Source: Posidonia oceanica (lineage: Eukaryota > Streptophyta > Magnoliopsida > Alismatales > Posidoniaceae). From it: 64,000 nucleotides of DNA. The translations under genes and the position numbers were made by a program. Of the stretch, positions 1-10,413 are shown piece after piece (the stretch's first letter is position 1; the number at the start of each line of letters is the position of its first letter). Location of the stretch: positions 43,286,001 to 43,350,000 of the forward strand of contig JAZBRS010000029.1 of the NCBI GenBank assembly GCA_037176725.1, given 5' to 3'. A model generated the notes under the pieces. The model was not told where the DNA came from. It made no database searches and saw nothing but the letters and a program-made list of their open reading frames with translations.

Positions 1-1420
1 TCTATTCTTCTCCCCTGTTCTGGCCCTTCTGCCTTGGAGCTGCGATATCTTCCAATCCGGCCGTTGGATCTTCTCAAGTAAGCTGCCCAGGCGACCGCAG
101 TGAGGCGCTCTTCAGCATGGACCAGACAGATTTCAGATCAGGCTCCCGGATCTCCAGGTATGTCCTCCTGAGCCCCTGCATTGCATTCATTTGCATGCCA
201 TTTGCACAGTTTTCCTCGTTTTGCTTTTCTGTCTCTTTGAGCATGTAGAATAGGGCCTCCCCTTTTTGCTCATACCTTCAAATCCTCATTTCGCGTACCC
301 CTGTGTGTTTTGTGTTGAGTTTTCCTTGGATTTGCCACTTAATGTGACTTTCTTCCCCCTTTTCCACGATCCGATCGCATCGCGAGCTTTGGGCAGCATG
401 CGAGACACACCGTGGAACGGTTTAGTGGGAAACAGTCGCAAAAGGGGTGGTAATCCCTCCGTTTGCATACTCTCCCCTCCGTAGGTCTTCACACCTACTT
501 TGAGTGGTCCTAAACGACGTCTGTTCTTACACACACATTGTTTTGACTCCCCTTTGGCCTCTTCTAATCTCTTTCTGCATTCTTGCATTTGCATGGCTTT
601 TTCGAGGTTTTTGCTTTGCTGTTTTGGCACCGTTTCGCGTGCCCGCCCTCGTTTTCGCTCCATTTTGCGTGCCATTCTGTTTTCTCGTCCTGTTTTGCGT
701 GCCAGTTTCGCTCTTTTGCATCGTTTTGCGTGCGTTGCCCGTTTCTCGCCTCGTTTTGCGCGTTTTACGCCGTTTTCCCTTGCATGTCGATCGCATTGCA
801 CGGTTTTCTCGCTGTTTTGTTTTCTCGCTTGCATTTGCATATAGGGCTGTGATGCTTACTGCCTGGAGTTCTCACGAGCTAGGTTTCGCCTAATTCGGAA
901 CACGGACAGCGTAGCTGAGCATTTAGAGAGCACGTTTACTTCCTTGCTTTGTTTTTTTTTCACTTAGAGCACACCTTGAGCATTCATTAAGGCATTTATA
1001 GGCACATAGGCATTCAATCCTGCATTTTTCTGCGTATGCGAGCGTAAGCCTAGAAAGACCGATTTTCGGGCGTGTCGGGGGTGCCTAACACCTTCCCCGC
1101 ACGTAACAGGAGTCCTTACCCTGTCTTTTGGCCCACAATGACCATACTGCTTTTATCCTAGGCTAGAGTCATCCCATTTGCATTTGCTTGCATTTGTTTT
1201 CCCTTGCATTGCTTTGCTTTGCATTTATTGCTCGGTTTTGCGCGTTAATTCACGCATTACCCCGGTTTTCCTCGTCTTCCGTTAATAGACGTGGTGGCGA
1301 CTCTGATTTGTCTTATCTTTCCTTTTTCTCCTCGATTTCAAGCATTTTCGAGTTGAGCCTCTTCCTCGGATCTCAATCGCCGCTAGATCAGCGAGCCTGA
1401 TTCCGATCGGGATCGCTACA
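1..1420 (+). mobile_element. LTR 3' fragment L0, inserted in an RT gene
   Basis: This is the last 1.4 kb of a Tat/Ogre-type LTR; its 5' part lies before the window. It aligns by eye with the 3' quarter of the complete LTRs further on: the block around 20-120 with CCGGCCGTTGGATC, the GTTTTGCGTGCC repeats (about 610-770), the hairpin block at 1077-1098 and the terminus GATCGCTACA at 1411-1420. The next base lies inside a reverse transcriptase reading frame, so this LTR, as a solo LTR or as the 3' LTR of a full element, interrupts that gene. GTTGC at 1421-1425 would be the target duplication, but its partner is outside the window. A PBS-like TGGCGACTC occurs inside the LTR near 1293. Confidence 0.85.
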
Positions 1421-4114
1421 GTTGCAACCTATCAGAGGGCCATGACTGCGCTGTTCCACGACCTCATGCACCAAGAAGTGGAGGTCTATGTAGACGATAT
1501 GATTGCCAAAACCAAAGAGCCCGAAGATCATCTTGCCTGTCTCAGAAAGCTCTTTGACCGTCTACGGAAGTACAAGCTGCGCCTGAATCCCAAGAAGTGC
1601 GTATTCGGGGTATCTTCTGGCAAATTGCTCGGCTACATTGTTAGCCAAAGGGGGATTGAGGTAGACCCGTTGAAAGCGCAAGCCATCGTGGACATGCCAC
1701 CCCCTAGAACTGAAAAAGAAGTCAGAAGTCTACTTGGGCGTTTACAATTTATCAGTCGCTTCATTGCACAGCTTACGCCCATCTGTGAACCCATTTTCAA
1801 GCTCTTGAGGAAGAATGCGCAGATTCACTGGAGCGAGGAGTGTCAAGCTGCATTTGCCAAGATCAAGCAGCTGCTGATCAAGCCTCCTGTCCTGGTCCCG
1901 CCTACGCCAGGGAGACCCTTACTTCTCTACCTTTCTACCATGCAGCATTCCATGGGCGCCGTCTTGGGCCAACATGACGAATCTGGTAGAAAGGAGCGCG
2001 CCATCTACTACCTGAGCAAGAAATTTAATGAATGCGAAGCCAGGTACAGTACACTAGAGAAGACTTGCCTGTCCCTTGTCTGGGCTGCACAGAAGCTGAG
2101 GCACTACATGATGGCATACCCAGTGCAGCTCTTATGCCGGCATGATCCCATCAAATTCCGCTTTCAGAAGCCGACCATGGTGGGCAGATGTGCTAAGTGG
2201 CAGGTGCTATTGTCCCAGTACGACATCACCTTTGTCACACAGAAGTCCATGAAGGGTTAAGCAATGGCAGACCATCTTGCTGACCTCCCTCTGCCTGAAT
2301 ACCAGCCCCTCCAGACACAGTTTCCTGATGAAGACATTCTCTCTGCGATGGAGGACTCTGAGCAGAAAGATCCTGAAGAAACAGAGGAATGGCAGCTCTA
2401 CTTTGATGGTGCAGTCAACAAGAAGGGCCGAGGCGTAGGCACAGTGCTGACCACGCCCCAAGGACAGATGACTCCTTTTGCAAGGAAGCTGACTTTCACC
2501 TGCACAAACAACGAAGCAGAATACGAAGCGTGCATCCTGGGGTTGAAAGTCGCCCTCGAGCATGAGGCGCAGAAACTGCATGTGCACGGTGATGCCATGC
2601 TGGTGATTTCTCAAGTGAACGGCAATTGGAAGACAAAAGATCCCAAGCTAGTGCCGTATCACGAACACCTGCTGAGGCTGATGGAAAAATTCAAGAGCAT
2701 CCGCTTCACGTACCTGAACAGAGCAAAGAACGCGTATGCAGACGCACTAGCAACTCTGGCATCCTGGCTCACCATTTCAGAAGACAGCACTGTGGATGTA
2801 TCAGTCGCTCGCATTGAACAGCCTGCATACTGCATGAGCATAGAGGAAGCGGATCCCGCAAAGGGGCAGCCCTGGTATCAAGACATAAAATCTTTTCTGG
2901 AGTCTGGTAGCTTTCCCCCTGATACCACAGCAGCGGACAAGAGAACTCTGGCGCGTCTAGCGTCAAAATATGTGTTAGGGGCTGGGCAGCTGTACAGAAG
3001 GTCATACAATCAGATGCTACTGCGCTGCCTGAACAAATCGGAGGCTGACACGCTGATGCGCCAAGTGCATGCGGGGACCTGTGGCCCGCACATGAACGGC
3101 GTCCTCCTAGCCAAGAAGATCATGCTGCAAGCTTATTTCTGGCAGACCATGGAAGCTGACTGCTGCCGGTTCGTGCGTAGATGCCACAACTGTCAAATCC
3201 ATGGTAACTTCATCAAGGCCCCTCCGCATCAACTGCATAACATGTCTTCGCCATGGCCTTTCTCCACCTGGGGGATCGATGTCATTGGCGCCATCCACCC
3301 TGCTGCTTCCAATGGTCATCGTTACATTCTGGTAGCGGTCGATTACTTTACCAAGTGGGTGGAAGCAGCCTCTTACAGGACAGTCACCGCTGCGGCAACA
3401 GAAAAATTTATCAGAAACAATATTGTTGCCCGATACGGAGTCCCGCACTCTATCATCTCTGATAACGGCTCAAACTTCATTGCCAAAAGGATCGAAGAAT
3501 ACCTGCAAAGTCTCAAGATCAAGCACCATCGATCCTCGCCCTATCGGCCACAGATGAACGGAGCAGTGGAATCTGCAAACAAGAACATTGTCAAGATCCT
3601 GAAGAAAATGGCAGAAATCCACAAGGATTGGCACGACAAGCTCCCGTACGCGCTCTGGGCGTACAGGACATCAATCCGGACCTCTACAGGAGCCACCCCG
3701 TACTCTCTGGTGTACGGCATGGAAGCGGTGTTACCTGTTGAAGTAGAGATCCCCTCCCTGCGGATCCTGCGGGAAGCTAAGTTAGAAGAAGCAGAATGGG
3801 TCGAAGACCGCTGCGTCCAACTGAACTTGATTGATGAGCGCAGATTGCAAGCCATGCACAACGCTCACTGCTATCAGAAGCAGATGGCCAGAGCATTCTT
3901 GAAGAAGGTCCAGCCCAGAAGCTTCCAGCCAGGGGACCTTGTTTTGCGCGCCATTCACTTGCCTGACGGTCGAGGGAAATTCCGACCCAATTGGCGTGGC
4001 CCCTTTGTGGTCAAGCAGATCTTCTCGGGAGGCGCTGTAACTCTTGAGGATATGGACCAAGTCGAGCAGTCTGAGCCCGTCAACCTCTGCTATCTGAAGA
4101 AATACTATCAGTAG
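1421..4114 (+). pseudogene. pol: pol fragment: RT (C-terminal part), RNase H, archaeal RNase H, integrase (element Z)
   Basis: C-terminal part of a Tat-type Ty3/Gypsy polyprotein that copies element RNA into cDNA and integrates it. The frame is open from the LTR junction. Counting from the ATG at 1442, the RT motif YVDD is at residues 16-19, followed by the thumb/connection and a canonical RNase H (about 155-230) whose first catalytic Asp is Ser165. A TAA at 2258-2260 breaks the frame after KG, where the family normally has Gln. Counting from 2264: archaeal-type RNase H with D48, E86, D110 and D160; integrase zinc finger H269, H276, C307, C310; DD35E core D339, D400, E436; then a basic C-terminal domain ending at 4114. 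The catalytic residues of the second RNase H and of integrase are all present. The RT palm upstream of YVDD is cut off by the L0 LTR, so the gene is dead. Confidence 0.93.
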
Positions 4115-5562
4115 CCGACAGCGGCCCCGTTGCAGATGCCCTTCTCCCACCTGCACTTGCATTCTCGCCCTCTTGCTTCAACTCTCTTTTCAAATCATCA
4201 TCGTCATCCTTTCAGCTCTTGCACCCTTTCTTTTCAAATCATCTTCGTCATCCTCTCAAACATTGCATCCTTAGCCCGGTGATGACAACCGGAAGTGCTT
4301 GCCTGCTCTGGAAAGAGTCACTTTGCCTCACCTGGCACTACTTAGATGTCTTAGCAAGTGAGGGAGCCACCACCAATAAGGACAGGCGAACTGCCCAATC
4401 ACACAAGGACATACACCACTGAGGGAGAAAAAATGTTAGGTTGTGAGCTTGAAAAAGTGAGAATAGACATCTAGGTTTGGGCACCTCCAAGGAACAGAAG
4501 ACGAAGACAGAAGCCGGCCCTAGAGATAGGGGTGTGCAGTCTAACCCTGCTCCTTCTACCCATCACACAGCAGACCCAAAGCCTAAATCTATTACAATTC
4601 AAGCACCCTTCTTTTGCCACCAGAATGGGGATAGCAAAAGCCTGAAAAAAGAAGAGGAAAAAGATCAAGCAAAAAAAAAAGAGAAAAAAAGTGATAGAAC
4701 AAAAACAAAAACAAAAAAAGGAGAAAAGCAAGCAAAACACAAAAAAAAAAGAAGAAGAAAAGGGCAAAGGTAGCCCAAAAAACACAGGCACCGTTATCCC
4801 CCATACTTTACTAGAGATCCCTAGCATGTCAAGCCTGGAAAAGGGATCTGCCACATCCTCCCAAGAGCAAACACATACCTTCTCCTAGCTAGGGGCAGAG
4901 AAAGACTGCATACCTATGAGGGAGAAACCTTTCAAAAAAAAGAGAGCTGAAAGAATAGGTGTAGGTCCTGAGAGTGCAGCCAGTAGCCTGTCCTCACCGC
5001 ATCACCACCTGTATAACGCCAACAACCTGTTCCGGAGCGCCACCAATAAGCCGAGAGTCCGAGTAGGGCCCAGTGAGTCGAGGACCACTCCCTTCCTCTG
5101 CAGCAGGCACCAAAGCACTCCGTACGCTGAGGGCACCTAAGCATACTCATCCATCTAAGCATGCTACTCATCTTCATAAGCATATCACCTGCATCATGCA
5201 TACATGCATCCTCTTTCATTCCTTTCCTCTTCCATCAATCTCTCCCGCTCTGCAACGCACTTTGGCCCTGAGACAGTACTCCTCCCCAGCAAAGCGCATC
5301 GACGACACTCAAGCTGCGCCGGTCCAGATCACCTGCCGGCCCTCGCCCCCGCATTCGCCGGACTGCTGCCAATTCCCTTTGTTTATTTGTGCTTAATTGC
5401 TATGTTCTGTTATCAACTGCTGAATGCATATGGAACTACATTTTCAGTCTCAGCTTCTGCTTGTTGTCAAAGATTATATGCCTGCGAGATCTGACTGTTT
5501 ATTGATAGCAGGTACTTTCAAGTTTCTGCAGCTATCTGCCTGTCCCTCTGCAAATCAGCGTA
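4115..5562 (+). other. Non-coding spacer between integrase and DUF7745-like ORF (element Z)
   Basis: No convincing gene. The left part is pyrimidine-rich with repeated CATCATC words (4190-4260). A purine block rich in AAAAAG/AAAAC runs about 4640-4770. The right part up to 5562 is mixed sequence with several short open frames that match no family I recognise. In Tat/Ogre elements the region after integrase is variable and often carries extra ORFs and repeats; that fits here. Confidence 0.6.
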
Positions 5563-6765
5563 ATGGGCTTTCCTACTCTGCGGACTCCCGCACATTGCTT
5601 GGAAACCCTGCGAGAATGGATCGGCAGGCTCACTCAACAGGACTGTGAAAAGTTGCGCCTATGGGGCATACCAACCAAGCTGCTAAAGGCTGCTGATGTG
5701 GAGGTCAGCCGCCACCTTCTATGTGCCGCCGCGAGATTCTGGAAGCCGGCGCACCATGTCTTCCGTTTCAACAAAACTGAACTAACACCTACACTGGAAG
5801 AGGTGCGTCGGATATGCGGCTTTTCAAAGATCTTGGGGCCGCCTGTTTTCATGAGGCACGACGGATATCTCCGGGTCCTGAACCAACTGACTGGACTCTC
5901 CACTCAAGACTGCCAACAGAAGCTAATCTGCACCAGTGGACCAGAGCCTATGCTTCGCCTTGCACACTTTGATGATATCTTGAACAAGCGTGCTGACCTC
6001 GGAGATGAGCTGTGGCTCCGAGGGTTTGTCATCCGCTTTCTGGGCGAACTAATCTTTACTCATGGCCGACTGACAGTGGCCATCGAGGTCGCAGAAATTG
6101 CACTAGCTGTGGTGACCCAGCACATAGATCTGACACCAGTTGTCTTGGCAGAGACATATCGCAAGCTGGACCGCATTTCTCATCGCTGCCGCCACTTCCA
6201 CGGTTGCGGAGCACTTATACAAGTCTGGCTGACCGCGCACTTAGAAATGGACTTCCTGCACCCTCAAATGCATGCCTTTGAAGCCTACTGCAGCAGCGCC
6301 CGTACCAGAGCAGAAAAGAGCGTCAAAGACGAGTACGAGAGGCTGTCAGCACTGACTGACGACGCTGTGATCTGGCGCATCGTTCCCTCTGCAGCAGAGC
6401 CGTTCACAATCTTCTTCAGCGCGCGTGACACGCGGCTGATCATTCTTCCAGGCTTCACAGCAGGCGTAGAGTACCATCCAATCAGGGTCATGCGCCAGTT
6501 CGGCTTCCAGTAGGGCGCCTTCATTGACAGTACAGCGCCCGAGCTTCTACTGACTTATCCTCTCAGCACCACTGCCCCAACCAAGAAGCTTGCTAGTCTG
6601 ATGCAGCATGGGGTCCAATCTACAGACATTACAGCTGTGAGAGGTACAGGATGCACTCCTGACTATGAAGCTGAAGTCCGACAGCTCTGGCCAATTACTG
6701 AAATTCCGCCAGGCGGCCCCTTATTCCCCGACTCCAGGCAGCCGAAGAAGGCCCGGGTTGACTAG
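5563..6765 (+). pseudogene. DUF7745-like (plant mobile-domain-like) ORF of element Z
   Basis: A 400-codon frame from ATG 5563 to TAG 6763-6765, broken once by TAG at 6511-6513 (codon 317); the frame stays open on both sides, and the residue before the stop is Gln. The N-terminal part has the look of the DUF7745 / aminotransferase-like plant mobile domain group: a Trp-rich LRLWGIP segment (31-37), ARFWKPAHHVFRF (57-69) and ELTPTLEE (73-80). Proteins of this group are common in plant genomes and are often embedded in Tat-type retroelements; their biochemical role is not settled. The C-terminus is basic (KKARVD). It lies 1.45 kb after integrase on the same strand. I see no signal peptide or membrane segment. 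The family call is from recognised motifs and has not been tested by a profile search. Confidence 0.7.
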
Positions 6766-7077
6766 GCCCTTGAGCGACTATCATGTGGCCTTCTTTCAAA
6801 TTGTGCTGTACATTTCTGGCCTGCCGCAGGCATTGTACATATCAAGATCATATCAATGGAAACTGTTTCTGCTTTCTGCTTGCACATCAAGACTCTTTGC
6901 TGCATTGCATATCATCATCATCATTATCTTGGGCCCTCTAATCAGACTTGCAGACATCCCAGCGTGGCGAAGTCCTCAGCACCCAATCCGGGGCCCAGAG
7001 CATCTGCGGCCCGCGACATCAAGCTCCGTCATCCGGCGTCCCCAGCTGGTCATCCCCGGCTGGACCGCTGTCCTCTG
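6766..7077 (+). other. Non-coding spacer before the tandem repeats (element Z)
   Basis: No gene seen. It contains a short CATCATCATCATTAT run near 6910-6925 and leads into copies of the CGGGCTGGCACCCC repeat. Confidence 0.5.
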
Positions 7078-7485
7078 CGGGCTGGCACCCCAAACTGCCC
7101 GGCGAAAGGTCCGTCAACCTGTCATCCTCCTCAGCTGTTCATCCTCAGCTGGGTCCCTTGCGGGCTGGCACCCCAAACTGCTCGGCGAAAGGTCCGTCAA
7201 CCTGACACTCTTCTCGGCTGGTCATCCCCAGTCGAGTCCCCAGTTGGTCGCCCCCAGCTGGATTATTATCTCTACGGGCTGGCAACCCAAACTGCTCGGC
7301 GAAAAGTCCGTCAACCTGACACTCTTCTCGGCTGGTCATCCCCAGTCGAGTCCCCAGTTGGTCGCCCCCAGCTGGATCCTTATCTCTGCGGGCTGGCACC
7401 CCAAAACTGCTCGGCGAAAGGTCCGTCAACCTGACACTCTTCTCGGCTGGTCATCCCCAGTCGAGTCCCCAGTTGGTCGATGCAC
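7078..7485 (+). repeat. Tandem repeats in the 3' region of element Z (about 114-bp unit)
   Basis: Four copies of a core CGGGCTGGCACCCC...CTCGGCGAAAGGTCCGTCAACCTG start at 7078, 7161, 7275 and 7389. The last two intervals are 114 bp, the first 83 bp. Between cores lies a GGCTGGTCATCCCCAG / CAGTTGGTCGCCCCCAG segment. The core is related to the 49-51-bp units of the B elements (32290, 33909, 34380, 57706, 59796). The array stops abruptly where truncated LTR sequence begins. Confidence 0.88.
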
Positions 7486-7486
7486 T

Positions 7487-9920
7487 GTAGGAACTTAGCT
7501 TTTATTTTTGTTTTTTGCATACTGCATTGCACTTTTGCCCCTCTGTTTTTTCATTTTTGCATATAGGTCCTTTTTAAATGCACAGTAATCATTTTGCATA
7601 CATTTTAGCTTATTGCATTGCATTTTCAACCCTGCATTTTCAAAAAATTGCATATCAGTCCATGGTCAGTAATTTCAGAGCATGTTTTCCATATTAAATT
7701 GCATTTTTGCCCCTGCATAATTTCAAAATCACACATAGGTCCTTGCATCTTTTAAAAAATCATGTGAAAAGACCATTTTGCCCCTAAGTTGCATTCTAGC
7801 CCCTATGCCTACCAAATTGCATACAGACCTTCCACTAGTATTCCCAGACTCCCTGGAACCTTGTTTTCTAGAAAATTTGCATTTTAGACCCCAGTTTTCT
7901 TAAAATTGCTTTCTGATCCCTTTCTGCTTTTAAAACCTCTTTCAAAGCATACCCTCTTTTCAAAACACCTTTCTGAACCTAGTTTTTTTGCAAAATGGAC
8001 CTCTGTCCTCCCCTGTTTTCAAAATCCTTTCCCATGGACCCCTGTTTTCTGGAAAATTTGCATTTTTAGCCCCTTTTCTTTTCCAAAATGCCTTCTGAAC
8101 TCCTGGTTTTTCCCAGTTACTTCTCTTTGCTTTTTCTTACTTTTGCATGCATCCTGCATTCATCTAGTCTTGCATATTTGCATCCCCTTTGCACACACCA
8201 AGTACTTTTAGCTCCCTTTCACTTGGGAGGACCTTTTACACATCCCTAGGACCTCTCGAACACCTAGATCTGTTCTTCTCCCCTGTTCTGGCCCTTCTGC
8301 CTTGGAGCTACGATATCTTCCAATCCAGCCGTTGGATCTTCTCAAGTAAGCTGCCCAGGCGACCGCAGCGAAGCGCTCTTCAGCATGGACTAGCCAGATC
8401 TCAGATCAGGCTCCTGGATTTCTAGGTATGTCCTCCTAAACCCCTGCATTGCATTTGCATGCCATTTGCACAGTTTTCCTCGTTTTTGCTTTCTGTCTCT
8501 TTGACCATGTAGAATAGGACTTCCCCTTCCTGCTTGTCTATTCAGATCCTCGTTTCGCGTTTCCCCGTGTGTTTTGTGTTGCGTTCTTCCTGGATTTGCC
8601 ATTTAATGTGACTTTCTTCCTCCTTTTCCACGATCCGATCGCATCGCGAGCTTTGGGCAGCATGCGAGATACACCGTGGAACGGTTCAGTGGGAAACAGT
8701 CGCAAAGAAGTGGCAATCCCTCCGTTTGCACACTATCCCCTCCGTAGGTCTTCACACCTACTCTGAGTGGTCTTAAACGACGTCTGTTCTTACACACACG
8801 TTGTTCTGCCTCCCCTTTGGCCTCTTCTAGCCTTTTTCTGCATTCTTGCATTTGCATGGCTTTTCCGAGGTTTTTGCTTCGCTGTTTTGGCACCGTTCCG
8901 CGTGCCCGCCCTCGTTTTGGCACCGTTTTGCGTGCCCTCCTGTTTTCTTGCCTTGTTTTGCGCGCTGCCTTGCTTTCTCGCCTGTTTTGCGTGCCGGTTT
9001 TATTCTTTCGCACCGTTTTGCGTGCCCTCCTGTTTTCTTGTCTTGTTTTGCGTGCTGCCTTGCTTTCTCGCCTGTTTTGCGTGCCGGTTTTATTCTTTCG
9101 CTCCGTTTTGCGTGCCATTCTATTTTCTCGTCCCGTTTTGCGTGCCTTCCTGCTCTCTTGTCTCGTTTTGCGTGCTGTCTTGCTTTCTCGCTTGTTTTGC
9201 GTGCCGGTTTTATTCTTTCGCTCCGTTCTGCGTACCTTGCTCTTTTCTCGTCTAGTTTTGCGTGTTTTACGCAGTTTTCCCTTGCATGTCGATTGCATTG
9301 CATGGTTTCCTCGCTGTTTTGCTTTTTCACCTGCATTTGCATATAGGGCTGTGATGCTTACTGCCTGGAGTTCTCACGAGCTAGGTTTTCGCCTGGTTCG
9401 GAACACAGACGGCGTAGCTGAGCATTTAGAGAGCACGTTTACTTCCTTGCTTTGTTTCTTCCCACTTAGAGCACACCTTGAGCATTCATTTAGGCATTTA
9501 TAGGCACATAGGCATTCAATCCTGCATTTCCCTGCGTATGCGAGCGTAAGCCTAGAAAGACCGATTCTCGGGCGTGTCGGGGGTGCCTAACACCTTCCCC
9601 GCGTGTAACAGGAGTCCTTACCCTGTCTTTTGGCCTGCAATGACCGTACTGCCCTCATCCTAGGCTAGAGTCATCTCATTTGCATTTGTTTGCATTTGTT
9701 TTCCTTTGCATTGCTTTGCTTTGCATTTCTTGCTCGGTTTTGCGCGTTAATTCACGCATTTCCCCGGTTTTCCTTGTCTCCTGTTAATAGACATGGTGGC
9801 GACTCTAATTTGTCTTATCTTTCCTTTTTCTCCTCGATTTCAAGCGTTTTCGAGTCGAGCCCCTTCCTCGGATCCAATCGCCGCTAAATAGCGAGCCTGA
9901 TTCCGATCGGGATTGCTACA
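7487..9920 (+). mobile_element. 5'-truncated LTR X (probably the 3' LTR of element Z)
   Basis: The sequence from about 7487 (CACTGTAGGAACTTAG) to GATTGCTACA at 9911-9920 matches the 3' 40% of the complete LTRs; its start corresponds to about 20113 in LTR1, so roughly 3.67 kb of LTR plus the end of the internal region are missing. After 9920 the sequence re-enters another LTR copy at CCTTG (9921-9925). This is best read as the end of an element inserted into that LTR. It includes a U5 PBS-like TGGCGACTC near 9795. Confidence 0.85.
8870..9265 (+). repeat. GTTTTGCGTGCC minisatellite inside LTR X
   Basis: Degenerate units of about 30 bp, each with GTTTTGCGTGCC or a close variant, are organised in a higher-order repeat: CACCGTTTTGCGTGCC recurs 92 bp apart (about 8921 and 9013), and GCCGGTTTTATTCTTTCG occurs at about 8993, 9085 and 9205. 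The block is longer here (about 395 bp) than in the other LTRs (about 160-280 bp), so it has expanded locally. Confidence 0.85.
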
Positions 9921-10394
9921 CCTTGCATTACATTCCACCACTTAGAGCACACCTATGAGCATTCATTCAGGCATTCATTGGCATTTAGGCATTCAAATCT
10001 GCATTTCCCTGCGTATGCGAGCGTAAGCCTAGAAAGACCGATTCTTGGGCATGTCGGGGGTGCCTAACACCTTCCCCATGCGTAACAGGAGTCCTTGCCC
10101 AGTCTTTCGGCCCACAATGACCATATCGCCCTTATCCTAGGCATGAGTCATCTCATTTGCATGTATTTGCATTTGTTTTCCTCTACATTGCTTTGCTTTG
10201 CATTTCTTGCTTGGTTTTGCGTGTTAATTCACGCATTTCCCCAGTTTTCCTTGTCTCCCAATAATAGACACGGTGGCGACTCTGATTTGTCTTATCTTCT
10301 TCTTTACTTCCCTTTTTAAGTGTTTTCGAGTTGAGCCCTCCTCCTCGGATCATCGCCGCTAATAGTAAGCCTGATTCTGATTGGGATTACTACA
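9921..10394 (+). mobile_element. 3' fragment of LTR Y, the 5' LTR of element A
   Basis: The last 474 bp of an LTR, ending GATTACTACA at 10385-10394 and followed directly by a primer-binding site. It begins at the LTR position equivalent to 21922 in LTR1 (CCTTGC...), exactly where LTR X stops, so its 5' part was separated by the Z insertion and should lie upstream of the window. CCTTG at 9921-9925 is the expected right copy of the target duplication. Confidence 0.82.
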
Positions 10395-10395
10395 G

Positions 10396-10413
10396 TGGCG
10401 ACTCCGCTGGGGA
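10396..10413 (+). promoter_or_regulatory. Primer-binding site of element A (tRNA-Arg)
   Basis: TGGCGACTCCGCTGGGGA lies one base after the LTR end. It is complementary to the 3' end of a plant tRNA-Arg (acceptor strand plus CCA), the usual primer of Ogre/Tat elements, and would start minus-strand synthesis. Confidence 0.9.

Noticed and set aside
8603..9298. Minus-strand Lys/Arg/Thr-rich open frame of 231 codons (and similar ones in other LTRs)
   Set aside because: It is the complement of the GTTTTGCGTGCC minisatellite; low complexity, repeat-driven, different in length in each LTR and without domain features.
10396..10413. tRNA gene
   Set aside because: Only the complement of a tRNA 3' end is present, with no cloverleaf; it is a primer-binding site.
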